From contig NW_026848143.1 of NCBI RefSeq assembly GCF_030411735.1, positions 186,001-250,000 of the forward strand: a stretch of DNA of 64,000 nt. The letters are read 5' to 3'. The notes under the pieces are model-generated. The model saw nothing but the letters and a program-made list of their open reading frames with translations. It searched no databases and was not told the origin of the DNA. Of this stretch, positions 34,642 through 45,600 are shown one piece after another; the stretch's first letter is position 1, and each line of letters starts with the position of its first letter. The position numbers were made by a program, and so were the translations under genes. The stretch comes from Phialemonium atrogriseum. Lineage: Eukaryota; Ascomycota; Sordariomycetes; Cephalothecales; Cephalothecaceae.

Positions 34642-35193
34642 GCAGTGATTGTATCGCTTGGGAGCACCTGCTGAGTTGGCCAAGCCCTTCCCTAGAGGGG
34701 TGTAGGCACGCACATCGCGCAGCCTTCCTCCTTTGTATTAGTAGCTTCTTGTCTTCCTTCTCTTATTATTAGCCCCTCTGTTTATTGTGGGTGGGCGCGG
34801 GCATCACCAAGAGCCTGACCGGGACGGGCAAAACAAGGAAAACAATAGCACCGTTTTCTATGGATAGGTACTTCATACCGAACGAAGAAGTCTGGCAGCT
34901 AATGCCACTTCCGAGCCCATGTTGAATGCTCGCCCTGGGTATCCTACCTAATGCAAGAAACCAGAGATAGAACTCCAAGCACGCCCCTTGTCTGGCCTCA
35001 TGGTGAATGCTAGCCCTGATGCCTCGCGTTTATATCAGATACGCTCACCAAAAAAAATTGTAAGAAGGGTTAATGCAAAAGAAATAGGGTCACATCCGTT
35101 TTGGCACGGCGAAAACAATCGGCCCCACCGAAACAGACGCAGTGTGAAATGGTCATCCGGGGCGCGCCATCGATGCTCGACGAGGCGGCCATC
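34642..35193. other. Convergent intergenic region
   Basis: 3' flanks of the small membrane-protein gene and the ethanolamine kinase gene. Nothing else seen. Confidence 0.55.
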
Positions 35194-36501
35194 CTACTCC
35201 TGCGCCCATCTTCTTTCGCGCAACGGCATTTCCAACCCCTTTGCCTTGCGAGTCCCTCCCGCCTCCTCTCTCCAGGCCCAGTACTCCCCAAGACGCGTCT
35301 CGGCGTACGAGGCGTAGTCAAAGTCGATCTCGGAGATGGTCGCCTGTATTAGCGCCCAGATTCCCCAGTAGAAGCCAGGCACGCCGCGGAAGAGGTCGAC
35401 CTCCTCGAACAGTTTGTCCGCCTCGGACTGCAGCTGCTCGGTTGTAGTGGCGGTCGCACCGACCCGGCGCTGGTCGGGCAGCAACTCGAAGTAGGAGCGG
35501 ATGTAATGGCGGATGAATGTCCGTCGCTGCGAGCGCGTCGGCAGGACGGAATAGTCGCAGTCAAAGCCGCCCCACTCGGCAAAGTGGTTGGCGATGTCGA
35601 ACGCTGCCGGCGAGGGTGTCGCGTACTCGTAGTCAATGAAAGCTACCGACTCGGTGTTGGGGCCATATGCATGGGCGCCGCTGCCGTTAACACCATTGCT
35701 GACCGGCTTCGGCAGCAGAATGATGTTGCCGCTGAGCAGGTCGCAGTGCGCAAACACCAGTCCGTCTTTACCCAGCCCTTCCCTCTGGCTCAGCTCGCGC
35801 ACGAGCCACTTCAGCTCTGTTTGTAGGGTCTCCTGTCTCGCCTTCTGCTCCTCTGTTTTTGTCGGCAGCGCAAAGATCCACTTCTGCATGACGGTCCACA
35901 CGTTCGGGCTAGGCTTGGGAGCCGCTACGCGGTCGATCGCCCTCTGGAGCTCGGCAGCCTCGGTTTCGCCGCTCTTGCTCACGGGTCCCCGTAGGCAGGG
36001 AACGGTGGCGTGCCACTGCGCAAGGCGGCGGGCGACGGCGCAGTATACCTCGGGTCGCCTCAGGTCGTCTGGCTGGGTGACGGTTCCGCGGATGAAGCGA
36101 TACAGCATGCCGTTCTCGAAGCGCGCCAGCAGCTCTGGTGCCAGCCCAAACCTGCCAAGCAGCTCATGGTTCTGTGCCTCGCGGTGCCGGTCGATAATGA
36201 CATCGGTGCCGTTGCCGTAGGCGCGTAGGAGGATAGCGTCGGCATCGGCGGCCTCAGCGCTCGGTTCCGTACCCGGCAGGCGGCAGGTGGCCTTTAACAG
36301 AGTATTGGTGATACCGTCGGTGAACCGCACGAAGGACACCTCGGAATTGCCTTCTTGCCAGTCGGGGCGCAGCTGGGCGATCAGTCGGAGGGCAGACACA
36401 TGGCTGTCCTCAGCCGAGTAGGAGAGTGGGATGAAGCGGATCTGGGGTGTTGAGCAGTCCTGGGGGGGTAGAGGGTTAGGTGGGGTAGCCATGATTTCCA
36501 A
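35194..36501 (-). CDS. Ethanolamine kinase (choline/ethanolamine kinase family)
   Basis: First step of the CDP-ethanolamine (Kennedy) pathway: ATP-dependent phosphorylation of ethanolamine in the cytosol. Single exon, 435 residues; a second Met three codons in is an alternative start. N-lobe: VRFTDGITNTLLKA (residues 58-71, the nucleotide-binding loop) and AILLRAYGNGTDVIIDR. C-lobe: LVFAHCDLLSGNIILL (Brenner motif, about 249-263, with the catalytic Asp), then VAFIDYEYATPSPAAFDIANHF (metal-binding Asp at about 290) and the FYWGIWALIQATISEIDFDY block. The sequence pattern matches EKI1-type enzymes better than choline kinase, but substrate preference cannot be read with certainty. Divergent from NPR3 across about 820 bp. 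Confidence 0.92.
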   Translation of the reverse strand: MEIMATPPNPLPPQDCSTPQIRFIPLSYSAEDSHVSALRLIAQLRPDWQEGNSEVSFVRFTDGITNTLLKATCRLPGTEPSAEAADADAILLRAYGNGTDVIIDRHREAQNHELLGRFGLAPELLARFENGMLYRFIRGTVTQPDDLRRPEVYCAVARRLAQWHATVPCLRGPVSKSGETEAAELQRAIDRVAAPKPSPNVWTVMQKWIFALPTKTEEQKARQETLQTELKWLVRELSQREGLGKDGLVFAHCDLLSGNIILLPKPVSNGVNGSGAHAYGPNTESVAFIDYEYATPSPAAFDIANHFAEWGGFDCDYSVLPTRSQRRTFIRHYIRSYFELLPDQRRVGATATTTEQLQSEADKLFEEVDLFRGVPGFYWGIWALIQATISEIDFDYASYAETRLGEYWAWREEAGGTRKAKGLEMPLRERRWAQE

Positions 36502-37318
36502 GCAATGCTCAAGGAATGACGGCTGTTTGGTGATTTTATGTGCTCGAAATCGTCATGTTAAAGAGGGAGATTTGAGTTTCGTGGAAAGGAGGGACGGCGC
36601 AGGTGGGCAAAGGACACCACAATGCATGCAAGAGAGAGTCGGCAGCTGGAAAGAGCTGGTTTTTGTAGCTCACAAGGCAAGTTCGAAGCAAACAAATCGA
36701 GAGGGACTGGATGAGGCGGACGAAAATGAGGAGGCTCAGAGGTGCTCGCTCGCGTGATCAATTGCCTTTCTCGAGTTCATACTAAGCTACCAATTTCTAG
36801 GTTGGTAGAGTCTTCGACACCATCGTGGGTACGTACCCGGACTTGCTGATTGGATTCGGAAAAACATATGATATTCCTACAGGTAGGTAGGTACCCGATG
36901 GTACATAAGGTACTGCAGTGGACGTTCAGCCCCTGCTCTTCCCCGAGTCAGTCCCCACTCCCCAGGATTAACATAAACCAGTAGAACGATAGAAATTAGC
37001 CACCACTTTGGCTCGCTATTAGAATACCTACTACGTAGTAGGTATGTGCGGCACTGTGGCTCCATTGCCTACCTACCCACCTACCTGCCTTGGTTACCTA
37101 CCTACCTAAGGTATCGTTGAACTTGATCCCCTTGTGACGCTCCACATGATACACTGTATTGGCGAGACGAGGAACCCTAATGAGGAGCCAATGTTTCAAA
37201 CAGTCTTGAAGCACGCCTCCCAGAGATAACTCCCAATGTGTGAACTGTGATATGGCGACCGCGAGGCAGATTGTCCCGAGTCTGTCCGAGTCTTGAGGAC
37301 AATTGATGGAAATCAACC
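36502..37318. promoter_or_regulatory. Divergent promoter region ethanolamine kinase / NPR3
   Basis: 817 bp rich in TACC/GGTA tracts (36882-36896, 37065-37110). It also holds a perfect 22-bp palindrome at 37024-37045. No gene inside. Confidence 0.5.
37024..37045. repeat. Perfect 22-bp palindrome built from TACCTAC units
   Basis: Arms ATACCTACTAC and GTAGTAGGTAT meet with no spacer. It lies about midway between two divergent genes. It may be a by-product of the TACC/GGTA tracts that flank it. Confidence 0.8.
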
Positions 37319-39927
37319 ATGACGCTTCCCGTTCTTCCCAATCCCTCCAACTTCCTAGCCGTTGCGCTCGTCATCAATCGATCGCGCGAGGGGCCAAGGG
37401 TTGTCTTTCACTACCCCCCTCATGTGCTACCAACCCAAGGCAGGTACGGGAAGTCAGACGATGATGACGATCTCGACGACGAGGATGACACCTGGCTTGG
37501 GCGCGCTGCTCAACTCTCAGGCCTCGAGGGAGCTGGCCCATCCCTGCCAAACCCAGCCGAGTTCTTGCAATGGAATCAAGATGACCACTTGGTCACCGAG
37601 AGCGGCACCCAGATTGTGCCCTGGGAGCACGTCGCTGGCTTCCCGACGAAAGACCTCGGGAGGATCCTGACTCCCGCACGCGCCTATCATAAGAGGCTGT
37701 TCCAGCTGTCTCTGGATCCGCTTTACTGCGTCTCGTACCCTATCTACGTCCCGGAGAGTGGGATATGGAAGAGGAAGACGAAGAAGGGCAAGAAATCGAA
37801 GCCGACCAAAGGGGACGAGGACGAAGTCGTCCCTGCGGGTACAGATGGCGCCACTCCAGCCGGCGACACAAGGGCGTCCGAGTCGGACCAGGCCGAGGCC
37901 AGGGACATGGCCAAGCCTGCAGCCAGCGGTGAGGGGCCCACGGACAAAAAGAGTTCCATGACCATGTTCAACCTCGTCTTTATTCTGCGGCCCAAGAAGC
38001 ACGAGGTCAAGGATCTAGTCGACATCATGTTTGTCCATATCATCAAGAAAGTCAACAAGGCTTTGAAATATTGCCAGCAGAGGAGTGACTTTGTATGGAA
38101 GGAGTCAAAACGAATTCTAGCCCTCAAGGAAAAGGGCCGGGAAGATAGTAAGTAGCTCCGTGGTTGGAAGCGATGCCGCTCGAGCATACGGCTAAGCAAC
38201 TTGCAGAGATGAAGATGAGTTCCTTGTGGCATGAAATCCTGTCGACATCGTCGCTGGCCGCGTCGATGCAGGATATATATGACGCCGTGTCCCAGAACAG
38301 GATCGCGGCTCTTCAGCTGGAAACAGCCGAGGGAACAGTTACCCATTCGGTGCAGATACCCATACCCTTCTGCATATCCGACCTCCCGCAAGACAACGAC
38401 GTCGACCCGCAAGGCCAAGGCCTGTGGATAACAACGGCGAATACATTCCTAAGCGAAGACGCCGCCGACGGATCAGGTTACTTGGACAAGAACTTTGCCC
38501 TGCTCCTGATGGACGACGAGAAGAAGATTATCGCAGAGCTGCAAACTAGTCCGGACGAGACGACTCTCTCCATGATTGAATTTGTTCGGCATTGCAAAGC
38601 AACGCTCTCGTAAGTGGCTCAGATCGCCTATTTGTTGATAACCTACGTAACTAGGTCCTGACTTCTATTCTGCACAGGCTTTATCAAGTCGCACAGCAGG
38701 CCAGCAGCATCCTGACTCCAGCCCAAGTGCGAAAGTATGCGCAGCACGTCATTTTCTGGCGGCGCGCCATCGCCATCCCGCCGCTGCACGCGCGCGACAT
38801 TTACATACTGTCGCCGAACTGCAACATGTCCAGGCTGCCGCAAGCAGCGGCGCAGTGGGCACGGCAATTCCCCCTCGCTCCGGCACTGCCGAACTTCTTG
38901 GCAGACCTCAGCGTGGCGCCCCGGCCCTACAAGATGCATTGCCCGGCCAAGCCGCACCGCCCGTTATACATGGCGATGCTGGCGTGGCTGATGCGCGGCG
39001 GATGGGTGACGCAGCTCTGCACGTTTGGGTACGTTGTCGTGTGGCCTGAGATTATCTACGAGGTCGAGTATGCGCTTGAGGCACAGGCCATAGCGAAGGC
39101 GAAACGCACGCAGGGGCAAGGCGCCGAACCCGCGAGTATCGAGAGCACAAATACAATCAGCAGCTCCTCCACGGGAGGCGGTGAAGGAGCCTCCCTATCG
39201 GCGTCCATGAGCCCGACCCACGGCGCCAGCAGCGCGGAACGGAGTCTCGACGCCTCGACGGACCTGGTCTCATCCACGGCGACGCTGCGTGGCCCCTCTC
39301 TGTCGTCAACCCACGTCAACATCCCCGGCGCAACCGAGCAGCAGTCTCCCGGCTCGGAGGCCTCTTCGCCATCGCCTCGTTCCCCGCTCCGTCCTGGCCG
39401 CCAGCAAGGGCCCAGCGAGGACGATGTCGACGATGTCGACAATGACGTCGATGATAGCGGGGACGACAACGAGAACAATAACAATAACAATAACAATAAC
39501 AACAACAACCAAGCACCACCCCGCCACCGCCGCCGCCAGCGCACGCAGCCGACGCCAGCGGAGCAGGTGGCCGAGAAGGCGCGGCTGGAGCGCATAGCCG
39601 ACAAGGCAGCGCGCGACCTCGCCGACCGGGCGACAGCGCACGCGCGCAAGGCCGCCCCGCGGCAGACCGCCCACCCCAGCGTCAACGACGCGCCCCACCT
39701 CGCCGCCCTGTCGCCCCACATCATCCTCGACGCCAAGAAGGCCACCGGCCGCGAGAGCCTCTACCTCGACGCCATCGGGCGGCGGCTGCTCACTGCGGGG
39801 AGGGTAGGGGCTTCGGCGGTGGGGAGGAGGAGGACCGACGGGAACGGGAATGGGAACGGGAACGCGGAGGGAGGCGAGGGGCAGGATGGGAGCAGCAAGG
39901 GCGAGGCGGCGGCCGCGGACGGAGGGG

Positions 39928-39963
<36 letters not shown>

Positions 39964-40253
39964 CCAACAATAACAACAAGGGCGACAGGAAGGTCTCGGA
40001 GGACGGAGAGAAGCGGGCTGGCTCGGCCAAGGGCGCGCCCAGCACCCCCAGCAGGCTGGCCAGGGACGGCATCGTCAGGGACGGGAGGGACTGTGACGAG
40101 GGGGTCGCCGCTGCGTGGCCGCGGTTCTGGAAGTACTTCAACGGGCGGTCGGCGCTGGAGCGCGTCGCGCTGCAGGAGGACATGAAGCGGAAGGACGTGT
40201 GGAACCTGCTGACGGCTATGAGTGAGTACCTGCTGTGCGTGAGGCACTGGTAG
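37319..40253 (+). CDS. NPR3: Nitrogen permease regulator 3 (SEACIT/GATOR1 subunit)
   Basis: With Npr2 and Iml1 it restrains TORC1 when amino acids are scarce, acting at the vacuole (family knowledge). Exons 37319-38147, 38207-38609 and 38678-40253 give 935 residues. N-terminal longin-like domain: NFLAVALVINRSREGPRVVF and FNLVFILRPKKHEVKDLVD, split by an acidic loop and a Lys-rich insert. The middle reads SSLWHEILSTSSLAASMQ, VQIPIPFCISD and LPLYMAMLAWL-like elements (actually RPLYMAMLAWLMRGGWVTQL). The C-terminal part has FWKYFNGRSALERVALQED and ends LLTAMSEYLLCVRHW. A long low-complexity insert of about 330 residues separates the last two blocks and carries two Asn runs (39468-39510 and 39929-39979). 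Intron branch sites and the phases 1 and 2 are consistent. An internal GTGAGT near the stop is not used, because the C-terminus is already complete. Confidence 0.93.
39468..39510 (+). repeat. Asn-codon (AAY) run in NPR3
   Basis: Mixed AAC/AAT codons encode a run of Asn residues just after an acidic Asp-rich stretch, within the disordered insert. Confidence 0.9.
39929..39979 (+). repeat. Second Asn-codon (AAC) run in NPR3
   Basis: Nearly pure AAC repeat followed by ACC and AAT codons. It encodes an Asn run of about 16 residues with one Thr. Length variation between strains is likely. Confidence 0.9.
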
Positions 40254-40742
40254 CGGCCTGAGGCTTCTGAGATCTCTGTCGTTGTGTTTTAAAGCTTCAC
40301 GTTAGAATCTTACTCGCGCTAGGTAGGTAGGTACCTAGGTGGTGGTGTTGTACACATGATCGAGATTTGAAGTTGTGAACGAGGTCCTCGCCGAAGCGAA
40401 GACTGCCATTTCGGAGGATAGTTGTATAATTAAAATAGCTATAGAACAATGCACCCAGTGGCAACAAAACACAAAGCGAGAGCAAGCAAACTGTCCCATA
40501 GCCGCCCCCTCCATCCCCTTACACACTCCGGTACATCGATCATCTCCAGGGAAAACAGCCACGAGGAGACGAAACGAATCTGGAAAACTCCGTCGACCAC
40601 GCTCTCTTGTATGTTCCCAGCAGGGGAGGACTCATCCTCCGCCTGAAATAAAAAATAAAAAATAAAAAAAGACGAGAAAAAAGAACCCGGCCTGCCTCGT
40701 ACGCCACTGTGCCCAACCAACCACTCCTAAACGACCTCGAAT

Positions 40743-40786
<44 letters not shown>

Positions 40787-41047
40787 AAAAAGGAAATCGG
40801 ATTACCACCGGGATACATGCTCTTGGAAATCGGAGAGACCTAACAAAGCAAACGAAAGGGGAATAAAAGTTCCCGGCAGCAAAAAAAGAATACTCAAGGG
40901 GGTAATAAACTGGTCGATAGGTAAACAAAATCAAATGCAGAAATTCCTCGCCACGCGTGTAAATAAATGGGTAAGAATCTCAGACCAGGAGGAGGGCGTG
41001 TAATGCGGCGTCAGATGAAAAACGGAGGGGATTGCTATCCCCCGCAA
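40254..41047. other. Convergent intergenic region with a 40-A tract
   Basis: 3' flanks of NPR3 and the bHLH gene. GGTA tract at about 40320-40341 and an uninterrupted run of 40 A at 40745-40784. No gene. Confidence 0.6.
40745..40784. repeat. Homopolymer of 40 A
   Basis: Uninterrupted A run between converging genes. No flanking cDNA-like sequence or target-site duplication was noticed, so a retroposed poly(A) tail is not supported. Confidence 0.9.
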
Positions 41048-42643
41048 TCAGTTGAGATCCATGCCATACTCGTCCTCCTCCTTGAAGTTCATATCCCCGC
41101 TTCCATCGTCATCGTAGTCCAGAAACTCTCCTGAATCGAGCATGTCGGAGCCGACAGCACCGGCTACATCGTCGTCGGGACTCCCCGAGACATGGTCGAT
41201 GCCGTTGTTGCTGCCGTTGAGGGGCTCACCCTTGTAGTTGGTGTGATGGGGCACCCTCAGGCCTGACCCAGCCGTCCGCGAGTACGAGAACGTGTCGGCC
41301 TTGGTATTCTCTTCGTTCTTGGTTATTGCCTCCAACAGCTCGGTCTGCATCCGCCGCTCGTCGTCGGTCAGCTCCAAGGGCACATGTCCACCTAGCTCGA
41401 CGATGCAGTTGAGCAGCTCTTCCTGCTGCTGGATCTTGAGATGGAGCATCCACATCAGATCACGCGTCCAGCTCACGGCGCCGTTGAGAATATCGCCCTT
41501 GTTGGGGCCCTTGTCCTTGTCGTCGATGGGCAGGCCCGTGGTGATATTGCCGGCCGCCCCACTCGTTGCCCGTCGCGCGCCGGGCCCGGCAAGGCCGGAT
41601 GTCGCCTGAGAAGGATTCGCGACACCCTGTAACGTTGGCGACAGAGGAGTGCCGTTCTGGATTGCTTTGCGGACCTTTTCGTCTTCGAGACGGTGTGCAG
41701 GTACCAGCTTGCTCAGGTCTTGGATGCGTTCGTTGATGTTGTCTCGACGGCGACGCTCTACCATGTTGTGAGATTCTCTCCTCCTCTTTCTCTTGGCCTC
41801 CTGAGACGACACTGCACTTGAAGTCGCACCCAACTTAGCGGGCATGGACGTGCCGCCCTTGATCATGATGTCGTTGATTTGCGCGCTGTGCAGTCCAGCT
41901 GCCAGTGGTGACGAGAAGCCGGAGCCGGGGAATGACGAGAGGCTGTTCGGCGTCTGTACCCACTGGCCCGAATGAGACTTCTCGTGATGTTGGCCACCTG
42001 TCCGGATGGGTTGGGCGCCGTAGGAATCCGGCGAGTTCATTGACAACCCAGCCATGGCAGCGGCCTTGGGAGTCAGTGGGCTCCGGGCAGTCGGCGGCTT
42101 GCGCTGCATGGTCTGGGACATCCTTGCGCGGGCTTTCAGGTAGTTCGGGTCGCCGCCGTCGTTGTTCAGCTCCGAGTTTGCCAAAGGGGAGCCGCCGTAG
42201 GAGATGGGCGACTGTAGCGAACCTCCGAATGATTGAGGCATCGGCCGGTATGGGCCGAAGCCGCTGTGTACGAACGGGCTCTGGATGGGATCTCCGTCAG
42301 GCGTGTTGGAGTATCCGTTGATGTGGGATTGTTCGACCGGCAGGCTGTGGTGTGAGTTGTAGATGCCCTGGGCATATCCTATGTTGATATCGTTCATTCC
42401 ACCAAACTCCTGACCATGGCCCTGCATGCCCGATTGCGCTTCTGTCGGGCTAGGAAGTCCATCGAGCAGCTCGTCATCGCCAAACAGTGCTGATCCACTG
42501 GAGAACCCGTTCGATGGGTTGCTGTGATTTGAGTTGAAATTGCTCTGGTACGGTGATGGGTAGTTGCCTGACATGGTCAAGTCGTTCGGGTCGATGCTGC
42601 TTGCACCGTGGCCTCCTCCAATCTGAAAGCCGTGCTGCGCCAT
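41048..42643 (-). CDS. bHLH transcription factor (MITF/Rtg3-like basic region)
   Basis: Single exon from ATG 42643, 531 residues. The N-terminal half is Asn/Ser/Gly/Pro-rich and disordered. The basic region and helix 1 are at about 287-320: AKRKRRRESHNMVERRRRDN then INERIQDLSKLVP, with the His-Glu-Arg pattern that reads E-box DNA. Helix 2 is at about 380-410: KGDILNGAVSWTRDLMWMLH, followed by LKIQQQEELL, probably a short zipper. The loop between helices is unusually long, about 60 residues, as in Rtg3-type yeast factors. The C-terminus is acidic and may activate transcription. The open frame extends 30 codons upstream of 42643, but that part resembles leader sequence with a possible acceptor (CGCAG) just before the ATG, so a 5'-UTR intron is likely. 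Target genes cannot be inferred. Confidence 0.88.
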   Translation of the reverse strand: MAQHGFQIGGGHGASSIDPNDLTMSGNYPSPYQSNFNSNHSNPSNGFSSGSALFGDDELLDGLPSPTEAQSGMQGHGQEFGGMNDINIGYAQGIYNSHHSLPVEQSHINGYSNTPDGDPIQSPFVHSGFGPYRPMPQSFGGSLQSPISYGGSPLANSELNNDGGDPNYLKARARMSQTMQRKPPTARSPLTPKAAAMAGLSMNSPDSYGAQPIRTGGQHHEKSHSGQWVQTPNSLSSFPGSGFSSPLAAGLHSAQINDIMIKGGTSMPAKLGATSSAVSSQEAKRKRRRESHNMVERRRRDNINERIQDLSKLVPAHRLEDEKVRKAIQNGTPLSPTLQGVANPSQATSGLAGPGARRATSGAAGNITTGLPIDDKDKGPNKGDILNGAVSWTRDLMWMLHLKIQQQEELLNCIVELGGHVPLELTDDERRMQTELLEAITKNEENTKADTFSYSRTAGSGLRVPHHTNYKGEPLNGSNNGIDHVSGSPDDDVAGAVGSDMLDSGEFLDYDDDGSGDMNFKEEDEYGMDLN

Positions 42644-45600
42644 CTTCTGCGGTAGTACTGAGGGTTGCCCCAGTTCAAGTGTGTGTAATCGGGGGTTCTG
42701 TCGACTAGGCGGCGAAGGTGTTTTCGAGACCACCAGAACCTGCGGGAATCGTAGAGGTTAACCAACGGGACAGCACCGCCACTATTATTCGTGGGTTTGT
42801 GCAGGATAATGCATGGGTGGATTGGATATGTGTTGGCCAAAAGTGGCGACGAAGCGGCGGGCGACAGAAATCGCGGACAAGCCGGAGTGTTGAACGTCGG
42901 CGAAGTCGAGTCTTCAGGGTGCACACCTTGCCCAGATATATTGTGTGTTTGGTCGCCAGAGGGTCGAGTCAAGAATTAAATAAAAATAAAAAGGCTACCA
43001 ACATACCTTGATTGACAAGAGTGTTCACAAAGATTGTCGGTGACAGCGGTCAGCGCGCCATAGGGCGGAGTGTGGGGAGTCGAAGAGATGGCGAGGGGTT
43101 GCTTCGAGGGAGGCCGGGAGCGAAGTATTTATTGAAACGGGCGTGAGGCACACGCAAATCTTCCAGGTTCCTTGAAGGCGGCTCGTCGAGTCGCAGTTGC
43201 CTCAAAAGATGGAATCTCGGGAAGGAGAGTTCGAGGGACGCCCTTAAAACCTTTTTTTGCTTCTTTTTTTTTCTGGCTGCGGTTGCTGTGACTCGATTGG
43301 AGAAGCGGCGTGCCAGTTGGTGGTAAAAGACTGGGCAGGATCGGGCGGTGATGAATTAGCGACAAACTAACTGCCTTAGGTAATGCGCTGGACGAGTCGC
43401 AGCCGCAGCAGGGGAGATGCACTAGGTACTAAGTAGGGACGAGAGCAGGGGCACTCGGTCGGTCGGAGATATTGATGATATTGCGGTTCAAGTGCTTGCT
43501 GGGTACCTGGGTATCAAGAGTTTGATATCGGGGCCTGCAGCAGCAGTTGTCCTCCTTGTACGGATCGGATGGATATATGTTGGTTGACAGGCCCTCTCAA
43601 ACCCCTTGCACACGGTCTTGGATGGCCGATTGGGCGAAGCGGGATGGATCCCTTGTGTCGCAGCCCGCCTTTCTTATTCCTCGGACGACAAATCGACAAA
43701 GATACCCTTGGCTTGGCTTGGGTTGCCTTGGCTTGGCTTGCTTCCTTGGTTGTATTCCGCACTGGTGAGGGCAGGCGGGGATTTCCTATTCGGGCTCTCG
43801 CGATGTTGCTTTTAATAGCTGAGGTCTTCCGAGGTAGGCAGTTGCTGAGACGTGGGAGTAGGTGCCTACTTTAGAGGGTGGATTGCGTGGATTGCTCGTA
43901 TATTAGGGGAAACCTGGCACGGCCTGTCTGCGACCAGTAAGATTTGCGCTGCTCCGACACTGGTGGCGCTGGCCGGGTTGGGGAAATGCCAAGTACGCCA
44001 AGCACGCCAAGGAATATCCACGCGTGTGTTATGTAAGCCAGGATGGTTGCGCTTTGCTCAATCGGTCAAGGCTTTTCGATCCTTGCTTCGGTCTGCTTGT
44101 GACGCCTGTGGAACCTCTTGGCCGGCCTGTTGACAGCCGGGGCTGTTTGTGCAACCTGTTGTCTCGACGACCTCGGTGGAACCCAGGCTGGGAGTTTTCG
44201 GGGCTCTGAACTCTGAAGTATGACTCAGGCCTGGACGAGTTGGGTTGGTCTTTGGCTTGCGCGGCTGGAGATGGAGATCCCGCGACGATTTCTGGATGGA
44301 GTCGATCAGTCTTTCAAGCTGCTGCTTCTCGTCAAATCAACGGCATTCTGTACCGTGTAAGCTTTGTAGATCGAGTCTCCGTCCCCCGCTTCTCGTTTAT
44401 TAACCCCGCCTTCGAGTTGGCTGCGCCCTATCCAGGATCTTGGGGATGAAAGCAAAGCAGGTAACCTGTAAAGGTAACCTGGTATTAGGCTCGCGTTACG
44501 TGAGATCGGATTTCGGATGCAGCGGTGCAGCTGTGCAGACAATTTAGGAACAACAGCGAATAGGTATGGGGGAGTGGTCAGCCTGCGCGTCTCGAAGAGG
44601 CATATCGAGGATGGGGGCCCCTTTTATATGGTGGCCCTAAAAATAATTCGTCTATTATGCAGTACCTTTGACCGTACTCTCCCTACTGCCTATCTACGAG
44701 ATCTACCTGGCCGACCAGGTCATGAACTTGCCCACCGTCCGTCTTCTGACTATCATGTCGGTCAAAGTGGGTGTGTTGATAGCAGAATGGGATCTGGGAC
44801 TTGGAAAGTCTGTAACATCGCCCACTTCTGCTTATCCATGCTTTCTTGGATGCCTTCCGTCCTCACCGCACCAGGGGGCCTTTTCAAGCTGGACGGGCAT
44901 GCTTGGAAAGGTCAAGGTGGGCAAACATGGGGGGCAGCACACCCAGCAATGTGACTCGCCAGAGTGAGACAGTAAGGCACACCAAAACAAATTTGACAAG
45001 GAGGCCAGCCAGGAAGGCATACGTAATGCAGCAGGCAATCTGGATGTCCAGGACTCCCAGAGCTCCGAGGAATGTGCAGACCGACGGAGATGCCCATCTT
45101 GTTTCTTCTTTCTCCGTACATCGCAAGCGGCCAAAGCGGGAACTGGGTGGCTGTCCTAGCATGTTAGGTTGATGTTTTTTTTTTTTTGGCGAGCTTGACC
45201 TCCGCATTTCAAGATAGCAGCCGAGGAGGTGGGCGCTGGAGCCAATATGCAGCAAAGGTCGAACTGGTTGGATACCAAGTTGTTCTTGCAGGCTGATCAG
45301 GACATGGATGCACTTCCGGGAGGCACCGCCCGTTCATGTTCGATGACCTCTGTAAACTATCTACTTGCAAACGCAGCTGTCGATCGCTGATCCACAGGGC
45401 GGGAAATGCAGACACCTCGATGAGCCAGGATGGGTATTTGAGCGCTCTCAGCGGCCGGAAACGCTGAACATGAAGGATGTCATCCCACTCCCACGGTCGT
45501 CGCGGTAGTTGCGAGATCATCCAGATCACCCCCATGTCTGCCGCAGCGTTCCATGATCAACGCTGCAGTGGCATATCACCTCCGCGTCCCTGCCTCCACC

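Noticed and set aside
40745..40784. 40-A run as a retrotransposon or processed-pseudogene tail
   Set aside because: No cDNA-like sequence upstream and no target-site duplication noticed.
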